Shown in pieces: positions 13,888-21,985 of a stretch of DNA of 23,903 nt; positions within the stretch are counted from its first letter, which is position 1, and every line of letters begins with the position of its first letter. Source of the stretch: CAZOWL01 sp964583605 (GTDB taxonomy: Bacteria; Pseudomonadota; Gammaproteobacteria; Chromatiales; Chromatiaceae); assembly GCA_964583605.1 (NCBI GenBank), contig CAZOWL010000070.1, forward strand, positions 1 through 23,903, read 5' to 3'. The notes under the pieces were generated by a model. The model was not told the DNA's origin. It was given only the letters and a program-made list of their open reading frames with translations, and made no database searches. The position numbers and the translations under genes are program-made.

Positions 13888-14747
13888 GCGCGCTCCCATT
13901 CCGCGCGCTTCGTCTTTGTGGGCCTTGCCGAAAATCTGAGCGAAGCTCGGTGAAAGGGTCTTCAGCGCCGTGCGCGAGTTGTCGGCATCCAGGCCCAGCG
14001 ACATAACTGCGCGTTCGGCATAACCGACCGACTCCTTGGCTCGATCTTCGCCGGCAGCGGAGAAGGGGAAAAGGCGGTATCGGAACCGAGTCAGTCGGCC
14101 AGTTGCACCAACCCCGCGAACAGATGACCGAAGGCCGCCGCGCCGGGCAACGGATCGCCGTTCGGTACGAAGGCCTCTGGGTACAGTTCGGTTGCACGCC
14201 GCCCAATGTCGGCAAGCACTGGTGACGGATCGTAGAGGGTTTGCCCGTCTGGTCCGATGACGGGTTTCCAGATGGCGCGGTTCCAGTCTCCCGTATTCTC
14301 GATGATGGGACGGCCATGATGACTGATACTCGCCTTCAGCAGCGGCTCGACGGCCTCGCCCCAGGTGCACATAGCATCGACCGGCAACAGGGCGACTAAT
14401 GCCTGGAGAAAGTCCTCATCGGCGAAGAGTTTGGTTGCTTCGAGGCCATGTCCGGCATGATTCGGCCAACCTTTCGGGATGGATCCCTGAAGCCAGCGCT
14501 TGGCCTGGAATCCACTGTTGGCCTTGCCGAGATCGTGCAGGAAGACCAGCACGGCAAGACGCGCCAGATCCTGCGGACTCAGCGCGCGGCCAGCCGTGCG
14601 CTCCAGCGCGCGACGGATCGACCGACAGCGCCCCAATCGGGTAAAGCAGGCCGCCACGTCGATGAGATGATCAAGGAGTGGATGCCAGGCCAAGACAATA
14701 CCGGACTCGTCACGGTCGAGTTTCCCAAACGCCGGCGTGGGTTTCAT
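13888..14747 (-). pseudogene. cas3: cas3 remnant: HD nuclease domain only, stop plus frameshift
   Basis: From the ATG at 14747 the frame encodes 218 residues of a Cas3 N-terminal HD domain: HPLLDHLIDVAACF (from H22), FLHDLGKANSGFQAK (HD 71-72), NHAGHGLEATK (96-106), SISHHGRP (141-147) and GHLFAGLVQLAD. A TGA (14091-14093) then replaces the tryptophan of the conserved LADWLGSD. Just beyond, one base is missing at about 14075, and the shifted frame continues FPFSAAGEDRAKESVGYAERAV and then LSPSFAQIFGKAHKDEA until it meets the last CRISPR repeat. The whole helicase domain (roughly 600 residues) and all other cas genes are absent. HD metal-binding residues remain, but the pseudogene cannot make a full nuclease-helicase. 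An open frame extends upstream to 14852 without family similarity. Confidence 0.9.
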
Positions 14748-15249
14748 GCGCACCAACTCCCTATCCGTTGCCCTGAGCGCCAGCCCTGCGACTTGCCCAG
14801 ATGGACAGCCTGGATTGGAGTCACTGGACTGTATCTTTTGCTCTGGCCGCACCTCTTTGCGCGAATACTTGCAATCCTCGCCGACCTGGCATTCGCCAGC
14901 AAGAACGTTCGGCGACCACTAAACTCAGCACGTCGCTGGGACGAGGCACCCGAGCCGGCGCCGGACTGGGACCTTGTCGCTCAGCCCGAGCCCCAGCCCG
15001 AGCCCGAATTCGATCAGCATATCGCCTGGTAGCCGCCGTCTCCTGCGGGAGGAGGTGCCGAGCGCCCTTGTCTCGCCTCCGTCCGGCATGACCCCGAACC
15101 CGCTCCAGGGCACCGCTTCGGCCGGCAACGGGCGTCGCGCGAGGGCGGTGCGCCATGTTTCCGGCCTTTGACCTCATCTCCCACCTCTCCTACGGTCCTG
15201 TCTCAGGTGTTTCAGCCCCGGCCTGGACCCTCAGGGCGCCTTGGATTTC
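14748..15249. other. Gene-poor region with a possible transposase tail
   Basis: Between the cas3 remnant and queH. On the plus strand about 14870-15032 reads as an acidic proline-rich tail (SARRWDEAPEPAPDW then QPEPQPEPEFDQHIAW, stop at 15032), which resembles the C-termini of some insertion-sequence transposases. Its upstream frame runs antisense through cas3 and is not a gene by itself. A GCCCGAG/CCCCAGCCCGAG repeat underlies the tail. 15033-15249 shows nothing recognisable. Confidence 0.3.
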
Positions 15250-15825
15250 CTATCCGTAGCCGCAGTATTCCTGCCGATAGAAGTGCTCGCGCTCGCTGAT
15301 CGCGGCCATGCGAGCCGAGCCGCCGCGCTTGCGCCAGTTGTAATCCCAATAAAGCAGCCCCGGATAGCGGGCAACGGCACGCTGGCCGGATTCGTTGACC
15401 TGTTGCTGATCCTTCCAGCGCGAGATGCCCAGAGAGGTGGCGAGGACGGGAAAGCCGTGCGCGTGGGCTTGGCGCGCGCTGCCGTCAAGGCGCATCTCGA
15501 AGCAGAGGGTGCAGCGGGAACCGCGCTCCGGCTCCTGTTCCAGGCCCTTCGTCCGCGTCAGCCAGGCGTCGCGATCATCGTCGCCATCCACGAAGGGCAC
15601 GCCGAGCGTCTCGACGAAGCGGATGATCTCCTCCTTGCGGCGCTCGTACTCCGCGCGCGGATGGATGTTGGGGTTGTAGAAGAAGACCGTCACGTCGATG
15701 TCCGAGGCCAGCATCGCCTCGATGATCTCGCCGCTACAGGGCGCGCAGCAGGAATGCAGCAGCACCTTGCGCTCGCCACATGGCCAGGGCAATGGGTCGC
15801 GCTTGATATCCGTCGTTTGCGTCAT
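15250..15825 (-). CDS. queH: Epoxyqueuosine reductase QueH (DUF208)
   Basis: 191 residues. QueH reduces epoxyqueuosine to queuosine in tRNA, the last step of the pathway, as an alternative to the unrelated QueG. Diagnostic motifs: LLHSCCAPCSGE with the adjacent cysteines C26-C27 and C30, FFYNPNIHPRAEYERRKEE, RGSRCTLCFEMRL with C105/C108, LATSLGISRWKD and the C-terminal FYRQEYCG. The C-terminus ends YCGYG, where many members have YCGC plus a short tail, so one late cysteine is missing. The start has a strong GTGGGGGA ribosome-binding site. Its ATG overlaps the stop codon of metR by four bases (ATGA, 15822-15825), so the two are translationally coupled. Confidence 0.93.
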   Translation of the reverse strand: MTQTTDIKRDPLPWPCGERKVLLHSCCAPCSGEIIEAMLASDIDVTVFFYNPNIHPRAEYERRKEEIIRFVETLGVPFVDGDDDRDAWLTRTKGLEQEPERGSRCTLCFEMRLDGSARQAHAHGFPVLATSLGISRWKDQQQVNESGQRAVARYPGLLYWDYNWRKRGGSARMAAISEREHFYRQEYCGYG

Positions 15826-16733
15826 GTCGTTCCCCCACTTGGGTCGCGGTGGGTACGCGCGAGCGCGACAAAGGCGCGCAGATAGTCGATGTCAGCCTCG
15901 CACTTACGGATACCAATCAGGATCTGCTTGGCAACACCCTGAGCCCCAAGCCGCACGGGCGTGAGATCGAGCTTGCCGACGTACTCCTCCGCCAGCCAGT
16001 GCGGCAGGGCAGCCACACCGCGGCCGCTGGCGACCATCTGCAGCATGATGTCGGTGGTCTCGATCGGCTTGTGTCGCTTGGGCCGGATGCCGGCCGGCAG
16101 GAGGAATTGCGTGTAGATGTCGAGCCGGTCGATGGCGACCGGATAGGTGATCAGGGTTTCCCCGGCGAGCTGCTCCGGTTGCACGAACGGGGCGCCGCAC
16201 AGTCGATGGCCCGGACCGACCACGAGGACCTGCTCGTAGTCGAGCACCGGCTCGAACACGAGCCCCGTCCGGTAGAGTGGATCGGGCGTCACTAGCAGGT
16301 CGATCTCGTGGCCAAAGAGCGCACCGATGCCGCCGAACTGGAACTCCTGCTTCACGTCCACGTCGACGTCCGGCCAGGCCGCGAGGTAGGGCGCGACCAC
16401 CTTGAGCAGCCACTGGTAGCATGGATGGCACTCGATGCCGATGCGCAGCGTGCCGCGCTCGCCCAGGGCGAACTGGCGCAAGCGGTCTTCCGCGTGCGCG
16501 AGCTGCGGCAGCAGGCGATTGGCCACCCCCAGCAGATAGCGACCCGCCTGCGTGGGGCGCAGGCGGCGACCTTCGCGGGTCCAGATCGCTACGCCGAGCT
16601 GTTCCTCCAGCTTGCGCACCGCGTGGCTCAGGGCCGATTGGGTCAGGTGCAGCTGCTCGGCGGCGGCGGTCAGGGAGCCATGTTGGTCGACGGCGCGGAT
16701 GATCGACAAATGGGATCGCTCGAGCTGAGCCAT
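15822..16733 (-). CDS. metR: LysR-family regulator MetR
   Basis: 303 residues. The N-terminal helix-turn-helix (about 5-64: LSIIRAVDQHGSLTAAAEQLHLTQSALSHAVRKLEEQLG) is followed by the effector-binding domain. MetR is the homocysteine-responsive activator of methionine genes. The family features GIECHPCYQWLLKVVAPY, VDVKQEFQFGGIGALFGHEIDLLVTPDP, ITYPVAIDRLDIYTQFLLPAGIRP and VASGRGVAALPHWLAEEY are all present. The divergent metE gene 110 bases away, the classic metR-metE arrangement, confirms the call. It continues into queH by a four-base overlap. Confidence 0.96.
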   Translation of the reverse strand: MAQLERSHLSIIRAVDQHGSLTAAAEQLHLTQSALSHAVRKLEEQLGVAIWTREGRRLRPTQAGRYLLGVANRLLPQLAHAEDRLRQFALGERGTLRIGIECHPCYQWLLKVVAPYLAAWPDVDVDVKQEFQFGGIGALFGHEIDLLVTPDPLYRTGLVFEPVLDYEQVLVVGPGHRLCGAPFVQPEQLAGETLITYPVAIDRLDIYTQFLLPAGIRPKRHKPIETTDIMLQMVASGRGVAALPHWLAEEYVGKLDLTPVRLGAQGVAKQILIGIRKCEADIDYLRAFVALARTHRDPSGGTT

Positions 16734-16742
16734 AGAGATATA

Positions 16743-16788
16743 TGAATGTTGTGCATGTCTATATGAGATAATACCATTTTATTTCATA
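16743..16788. promoter_or_regulatory. metR-metE intergenic control region, candidate MetR sites
   Basis: TGAA-TGTTG-TGCA (16743-16755) matches seven of eight fixed bases of the MetR consensus TGAA-N5-TTCA. Next to it is a ten-base inverted repeat with one mismatch, TATGAGATAA (16762-16771) and TTATTTCATA (16779-16788), around a seven-base centre. GATAAT (16767-16772) could serve as a -10 box for metE. The region is far more AT-rich than its surroundings. Confidence 0.5.
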
Positions 16789-16842
16789 CCATGAGCTTCC
16801 GAGAATGGTCGCATCCGTTATCTATCCACCAGGACAATCGAC

Positions 16843-19149
16843 ATGGCGATCACACACAATCTCGGCTTCCCCCGCATCGGCGCCAAGCGTGAGTTGAAGT
16901 TCGCGCTGGAGTCCTACTGGAAGGGCGAATCCACGTTGGACGCGCTCAAGTCGGTCGGCGCCGAGCTACGTGCGCGCCATTGGCGGGACCAGGCGGGGAT
17001 CGACCTCGCACCAGTCGGCGATTTCGCCTTCTACGACCAGATGCTCGATATGAGCTTCACGCTGGGCAATCTGCCCGAACGCGTGCGCGGGCTCAAAGGC
17101 GATCTGCTCGACAACTACTTCCGTGTGGCACGCGGGCGCTCGGCCGCGGTGGCAGATGCGGATGCCAACTGCGGTGGCGTCGCCGCCGGCGAGATGACCA
17201 AGTGGTTCGACACCAACTACCACTACATCGTGCCGGAATTCACCGCTGATACCCAATTCAGGCTCGACGCCTCGCGTCTACAGGAACAGCTTGCCGAGGC
17301 CAACGCTCAGGGCATCCAGGCCAAGCCCGTCCTCATCGGCCCAGTGACCTATCTGGCGCTCGGCAAGACCAAGGACGGCTCGGACCGGCTCGCGCTGCTC
17401 GAGCGCCTGCTGCCCATCTATGGCCAGCTTCTGACCACGCTAGCCGCGCAGGGGGCGGAGTGGGTACAGATCGATGAGCCCATCCTCGTCACCGAGCTGG
17501 ATGCGCCATGGCGCCATGCCTTCGAGGTCGCCTACCACGAGCTGAAGGGCACGCCGGTCAAGCTGCTGCTCGCGACCTATTTCGGGACGCTCCAGGACCA
17601 AGGCTACCTGGCCGCCAACCTGCCCGTGGCCGGCCTGCACCTCGACGCGATCAGGGGGCGCGACGATGTCGTGCCGCTGGTGAATCTGCTGCCCTCGAGC
17701 AAGATCCTGTCGCTCGGCGTCATCGACGGCCGCAATATCTGGAAGACCGACCTGAACGCCGTGCTCGACTGGCTGGAGCCGATTCAGCAGCAGCTCGGCG
17801 AGCGCCTGTGGATCGCGCCCTCCTGCTCGCTGCTGCATGTGCCGGTGGACCTCGAGAGCGAGCGCAAGCTCGATGGCGAGATCCGCTCCTGGCTCGCCTT
17901 CGCCAAGCAGAAGCTCGCGGAGCTGCGCGTCCTGGCCAGCGCGCTGAATCAGGGGCGCGACGCGGTCAAGGCCGAGCTCGACGCCAATCGCGCCGCCTGT
18001 GAGGCACGCCGCAACTCCCGGCGCGTCCACAACCCCGACATCAAGGCCGCGATCGCCCGGATCGACGCCCAGCTCGGTCAGCGCAAGCGCCCCTATGCCG
18101 AGCGCGTCACCAAGCAGGCTGAGCGGTTGAGGCTGCCCAGCTTCCCCACCACGACCATCGGCTCCTTCCCGCAGACGAGCGAGATCCGTCAGGCCCGCCG
18201 CCAGCTCAAGGCGGGCGAGATCGATCAGGCCGCCTACACCGAGATCATGCGCGGCGAGATCGCGCGCTGCGTGCGCGAGCAGGAAGCCCTCGGACTGGAC
18301 GTCTTCGTGCATGGCGAGCCAGAGCGCAACGACATGGTCGAGTACTTCGGCGAGCAGCTCGACGGCTACGCCTTCAGCCAGTTCGGCTGGGTGCAGTCCT
18401 ACGGCTCCCGCTGCGTCAAGCCCCCGATCCTGTTCGGCGACATCAGCCGTCCGCGGGCGATGACGGTCGACTGGATGACCTATGCCCAATCGCTGACGGA
18501 GAAGCCGATGAAGGGCATGCTGACCGGGCCGGTGACCATTCTCAACTGGTCGTTCTTGCGCGACGACCAGCCGCGCTCAGTCTCTTGTCGGCAACTGGCG
18601 CTGGCGATGCGCGAAGAGGTGTTGGACCTGGAACGAGCCGGCGTGCGTGTGATCCAGATCGACGAGGCGGCACTGCGCGAGGGCCTGCCGCTACGCCGCT
18701 CGCAATGGGGGGAATATCTCGACTGGGCGGTCGAGTGCTTTCGCATCACCGCCAACGGCGTCGCCGACGAGACCCAGATCCACACCCACATGTGCTACTC
18801 GGAGTTCAACGACATCATCGCCTCGATCGCCGAGATGGACGCCGACGTCATCACCATCGAGACCTCGCGCTCTGACATGGAGCTGCTCGATGCCTTCGAT
18901 GATTTCAACTACCCGAACGAGATCGGTCCCGGCGTCTACGACATCCACTCGCCGAACATCCCGACCATGGCGCACATGGTCGAGCTGATGCGCAAGGCGG
19001 CCGAGCGGATTCCGGCGGAGCGTCTCTGGGTGAATCCGGACTGTGGTCTGAAGACCCGCCAGTGGAACGAGGTCATCCCGGCGCTCGCGCAGATGGTCGC
19101 CACCGCGAAGACGCTGCGCCGTGATCTCGGCGACAAACAAGTGGCCTGA
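16843..19149 (+). CDS. metE: Cobalamin-independent methionine synthase MetE
   Basis: A 768-residue zinc enzyme that transfers a methyl group from 5-methyltetrahydropteroyl-polyglutamate to homocysteine. The N-terminal LGFPRIGAKRELKFALESYWKG and the second-barrel start FPTTTIGSFPQTSEIRQAR are typical. The zinc ligands are in HTHMCYSEFND (H649, C651) and NPDCGLKTRQW (C734); MTGPVTILNWSF and the IQIDEAALREGLP segment complete the active site. The length equals the family norm and there is no lesion. AGGA lies eleven bases before the ATG. Its divergent neighbour metR is its regulator. MetE lets the cell make methionine without vitamin B12, relevant because cobalamin genes in this window are broken. 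Confidence 0.98.
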   Translation: MAITHNLGFPRIGAKRELKFALESYWKGESTLDALKSVGAELRARHWRDQAGIDLAPVGDFAFYDQMLDMSFTLGNLPERVRGLKGDLLDNYFRVARGRSAAVADADANCGGVAAGEMTKWFDTNYHYIVPEFTADTQFRLDASRLQEQLAEANAQGIQAKPVLIGPVTYLALGKTKDGSDRLALLERLLPIYGQLLTTLAAQGAEWVQIDEPILVTELDAPWRHAFEVAYHELKGTPVKLLLATYFGTLQDQGYLAANLPVAGLHLDAIRGRDDVVPLVNLLPSSKILSLGVIDGRNIWKTDLNAVLDWLEPIQQQLGERLWIAPSCSLLHVPVDLESERKLDGEIRSWLAFAKQKLAELRVLASALNQGRDAVKAELDANRAACEARRNSRRVHNPDIKAAIARIDAQLGQRKRPYAERVTKQAERLRLPSFPTTTIGSFPQTSEIRQARRQLKAGEIDQAAYTEIMRGEIARCVREQEALGLDVFVHGEPERNDMVEYFGEQLDGYAFSQFGWVQSYGSRCVKPPILFGDISRPRAMTVDWMTYAQSLTEKPMKGMLTGPVTILNWSFLRDDQPRSVSCRQLALAMREEVLDLERAGVRVIQIDEAALREGLPLRRSQWGEYLDWAVECFRITANGVADETQIHTHMCYSEFNDIIASIAEMDADVITIETSRSDMELLDAFDDFNYPNEIGPGVYDIHSPNIPTMAHMVELMRKAAERIPAERLWVNPDCGLKTRQWNEVIPALAQMVATAKTLRRDLGDKQVA

Positions 19150-19176
19150 GCCGGCGCCGAGGCATCCACTCGTGCT

Positions 19177-19220
19177 CCGGCCGCGATCCGCTCCGAAGAG
19201 CCACCGTGGATCGCGGCCGG
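19177..19220. terminator. 13-bp perfect inverted repeat downstream of metE
   Basis: CCGGCCGCGATCC (19177-19189) and GGATCGCGGCCGG (19208-19220) are exact complements around an 18-base loop, 28 bases after the metE stop. It is a very stable stem without a T run, so if it ends transcription it is not a standard intrinsic terminator; it may instead protect the 3' end of the metE message. Confidence 0.5.
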
Positions 19221-19302
19221 TACCCTGCCGACATGCCGGCACTGACTGCCCGATGCAGCGTTGGCGTTCGTCCCCCGTTCTCGCCAGTCGAGGCTGTCCA
19301 TC

Positions 19303-19839
19303 ATGGCGACCGTCTATCTGAGCCTGGGCACCAATCTAGGTGACCGGGCCCGCAATCTCGAGTGCGCCATCGCGTGCCTCACCGAGGTGCTGGATGCGAT
19401 GGCCTTCTCGCCGGTCTACGAAACCGAGCCCTGGGGCCTGATCGATCAACCCGTGTTCTACAACCTTTGTCTGCGCGGTGAAACCACGCTCGAACCGCGG
19501 GCGTTGCTGTACCTGCTCAAGGGCCTGGAGCGCGCGCTTGGTCGGGCCGAAGATGCGGCCTGGCGGCCGAGATTGATCGACATCGACCTGCTCTTCTACG
19601 ACGATCTCGTGCTCGACGAGCCTACGCTGACGCTACCCCATCCGCGCATCCGCGGTCGCGCCTTCGTCCTGATTCCGCTGCTCGATCTGGTCGATGACCT
19701 GCACCATCCGGTGCTCGGGCGTTCGATCCGCTCACTCGCCGCGGAAGTGGATGCAACAACAGTGCGCCGCTTGGATCGGTCGCTCTCTGTAGCGTCGGTG
19801 CTGCGTGAGCCCGCATCAGAGCCGACCGAAATGGGATAG
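19303..19839 (+). CDS. folK: 2-amino-4-hydroxy-6-hydroxymethyldihydropteridine pyrophosphokinase
   Basis: 178 residues from the ATG at 19303; the open frame continues upstream but homology begins here with ATVYLSLGTNLGDRARNLECAI. FolK passes pyrophosphate from ATP to 6-hydroxymethyl-7,8-dihydropterin in folate synthesis. Further family blocks: VYETEPWGLIDQPVFYNLCL, LLYLLKGLERALGR, the Mg-binding DIDLLFYDDLVLDEPTLTLPHPRI and GRAFVLIPL. The length is normal. The C-terminal 20 residues are poorly conserved. It follows metE at 153 bases; folate supplies the methyl donor of MetE, but shared transcription is unproven because of the stem between them. Confidence 0.95.
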   Translation: MATVYLSLGTNLGDRARNLECAIACLTEVLDAMAFSPVYETEPWGLIDQPVFYNLCLRGETTLEPRALLYLLKGLERALGRAEDAAWRPRLIDIDLLFYDDLVLDEPTLTLPHPRIRGRAFVLIPLLDLVDDLHHPVLGRSIRSLAAEVDATTVRRLDRSLSVASVLREPASEPTEMG

Positions 19840-20059
19840 CACTTTGACGGGTGAGGGAACGAGGCCCCTTTCCGTCGCGAGCTTCTTGTTGTGCGCGTCC
19901 GAATTAATTTGCGCTCAGCTCGCTTGCGCGCCCACCGGGTGCGGTCGCATCATCCCCGCGAAGCGCAGGCCATCGCGACAACACAAAATGGCGGTTTGGC
20001 TGGCCCTTGCCGGTCTGGATTAGAATGGCGGGACCGGCCTTGACGATGCCGCGCGCTGA

Positions 20060-20198
20060 TTCGGGCCGGCCCTGAACCTGTGCACCCGCCGCCCGGCGCG
20101 CCCGTGACCGCGATCAGGCTGGTTTCGCCCGCCCAGGACGCGATGGCGGCGAGCAGCAGCGCTGGGCAGCGATGCGGCGTGATGACCTCGGCGGTCAT
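20060..20198 (-). pseudogene. Truncated, frameshifted cbiA/cobB N-terminal stub
   Basis: On the minus strand from the ATG at 20198 the frame reads MTAEVITPHRCPALLLAAIA, then SWAGETSLIAV. It resembles the start of cobyrinic acid a,c-diamide synthase (PALLIAAxASGQGKTxxTAAL), but the P-loop GQGKT has become WAGET. After about 33 residues a shift of one base gives GRAGRRVHRFRAGP in another frame, matching the next family segment (RAGRRVRVFKxGPDFLDP). The homology then stops. Only about 45 of some 450 residues remain. It lies beside cobF, divergent from it. The match was made by eye from the family pattern and needs a search. Confidence 0.65.
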
Positions 20199-20322
20199 GG
20201 CGTCGAGGTCAACACCTTGAGCGGATACATTCTCTTGCCGGGCCTGACCACGTGCGCGAGCCGGGCGCAAACTCTCGCCCATTGTTGCGCCATCGGCCGA
20301 TGCGCGCGATGAGTCTGATCGC

Positions 20323-21093
20323 ATGAAGACACTGTCTCTGATCGGCATTGGCCCCGGTGGCCCGGATCTGGTCACCGTGCAGGCGGTCGAGGCCATGCGC
20401 ACGACGGATCTGTTCTTTTTGCTCGATAAGGAAGGTCGCGGCAAGGAGACGCTGGTCGCGGCGCGCGAGGCGATCATGGCACGCTATCTGGAGCCGAACC
20501 GCTATCGCGTCGTGCATGCCCCCAGTCCGCCGCGCGCGCGTGCCCCCGATGGCTATCTGGAGGTGGTGCGGGACTGGCATGCACGCAAGCGCCGGCTCTT
20601 CGTCGAGCTGATCGCACGCGAGCTCAAGCCGGGCGAGACCGGAGCGCTCTTGATCTGGGGTGATCCGTCGCTCTATGACCAGAGCATCCGCCTATTCGCG
20701 CAGGTGGTCGCGGAGCGTCCGGCCGAGCTGCGGCTTGTCGTGATTCCCGGCGTCACCGCGGTGCAGATCTTGACCGCGCGGCACGCGATACCACTCAATC
20801 GAATTGGGGAGCCCATCACCGTCACCACCGGGCGGCAGCTCGAGCAATGCGACCCGTCCAGCATCGATAACACCGTCGTCATGCTGGATGGCCAGGGGGC
20901 CTTCCAGTGCTGCCTCGGCCAGGGGTTGGACATCCACTGGGGCGGAAATCTGGGCATGGCCGACGAGGTGCTGATCGCCGGCCCGCTGGATGCCGTGGCC
21001 GATGAGCTGCTGGCCACCCTGGAGCGAGTGCGCGGGGCCACGGGTTGGCTGATGGATACCTATCTGTTGCGCCGGCCTCGTGCTGAGGACTAG
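20323..21093 (+). CDS. cobF: Precorrin-6A synthase (deacetylating) CobF
   Basis: A 256-residue SAM-dependent methyltransferase of the tetrapyrrole-methylase superfamily. CobF methylates C1 of precorrin-5 with loss of the acetyl group and belongs to the oxygen-dependent cobalamin route. Seen: the N-terminal LSLIGIGPGGPDLVTVQAVEAM, FFLLDKEGRGKETLVAAREAI, the CobF-type DWHARKR segment, LLIWGDPSLYDQSIRLF, VIPGVTAVQILTARHAIPLN, TVTTGRQLEQ and VVMLDGQGAFQ. The length is normal and no lesion was found. It sits between a cbiA stub and a frameshifted cobH. The ATG at 20323 is the only sensible start, though its ribosome-binding site is weak. Confidence 0.93.
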   Translation: MKTLSLIGIGPGGPDLVTVQAVEAMRTTDLFFLLDKEGRGKETLVAAREAIMARYLEPNRYRVVHAPSPPRARAPDGYLEVVRDWHARKRRLFVELIARELKPGETGALLIWGDPSLYDQSIRLFAQVVAERPAELRLVVIPGVTAVQILTARHAIPLNRIGEPITVTTGRQLEQCDPSSIDNTVVMLDGQGAFQCCLGQGLDIHWGGNLGMADEVLIAGPLDAVADELLATLERVRGATGWLMDTYLLRRPRAED

Positions 21094-21296
21094 CTTGACC
21101 GCCCGCCGGGTCGCGGCCCTTCGTCATGCGGTGCCGAAAAACCGTGACAGGGGAACGGAGCGAACGAGCCTATCGGTGAGGGCGGGGCAATTCGCTGATC
21201 TGATGCCAGCGCCGGAGCTCCGGCTGAGAGATGAGCCGGGGACGAACAACCTCCTACCGACGATCGACCACCGACGACAAGCCGCTTACCACACCG

Positions 21297-21928
21297 ATGG
21301 ATTATCAGCGCGACCCTAACGCCATCTACCGCGAGTCCTTTGCGATCATCCGCGCGGAGGCGGATCTCACCCAGATTCCGGCCGACCTGGAGCCGCTCGC
21401 CGTGCGCGTGGCGCACGCCTGCGGCATGCCGGACATCATCGGTGACCTGCGGTTCTCGCCCGATGCCGGCGAGGCCGGACGCACTGCGTTGGAGGCCGGT
21501 GCGTCCATTCTGTGCGACAGCCGCATGGTGGTCTGGGGCATCACCCGCGCGCGCTTACCGGCGGAGAATCCGATCATCTGCGCCCTGGACGATCCGCGCG
21601 TGCCGGAGCTGGCGCGAACCTTGGGCAACACCCGCTCAGCCGCGACGTTGAACTGTGGCGTGACCATCTCGATGGCGCTTTGGTGGCCATCGGCAATGCG
21701 CCGACTGCGCTCTTTCGGCTGCTGGAAATGCTCGATGCTGGCTGCCCGCGCCCGGCGCTCATCCTGGGCTTTCCGGTCGGCCTCGTCGGCGCGGCGGAGT
21801 CCAAGGCCGAGCTGGCCGCGAACAGGCGCGGCGTACCCTTCGTCGTGGTTCGCGGACGGCGTGGCGGCAGCGCCATGGCCACCGCCGCCATCAATGCCCT
21901 CGGCCGCGATCCCGATGCCCGCACCTGA
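21297..21928 (+). pseudogene. cobH: Precorrin-8X methylmutase with frameshift (cobH/cbiC)
   Basis: From the ATG at 21297, MDYQRDPNAIYRESFAIIRA leads through VAHACGMPDI (H40 is the catalytic histidine position), GASILCDSRMVVWGI, and LPAENPIICALDDPRV to GNTRSAAT at about 21646. The frame then breaks. The true continuation lies in a different frame (DVELWRDHLDGALVAIGNAP, then ALILGFPVGLVGAAESKAEL and RRGGSAMATAAINAL, stop 21926-21928). One missing base near 21640-21648 explains it. The enzyme moves a methyl group to make hydrogenobyrinic acid. The protein halves together equal a full CobH. This is either a recent pseudogene or a base-call error. Confidence 0.85.
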
Positions 21929-21985
21929 ACGGACACCGGAGCGACAACGCGGTCCGTTACCCCGGACACTGGACGCGCGAGCGGT

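Noticed and set aside
13531..13953. Open frames through the repeats giving proteins rich in YPRERGG/PASAGEP
   Set aside because: These are translations of the CRISPR repeats, not a repeat protein.
14448..15032. Long plus-strand open frame over the cas3 region
   Set aside because: Most of it is antisense to the clear cas3 HD domain; only its last part might be meaningful and is reported as a possible transposase tail.
17440..18489. 349-residue minus-strand open frame inside metE
   Set aside because: Antisense shadow of a highly conserved gene in GC-rich DNA.
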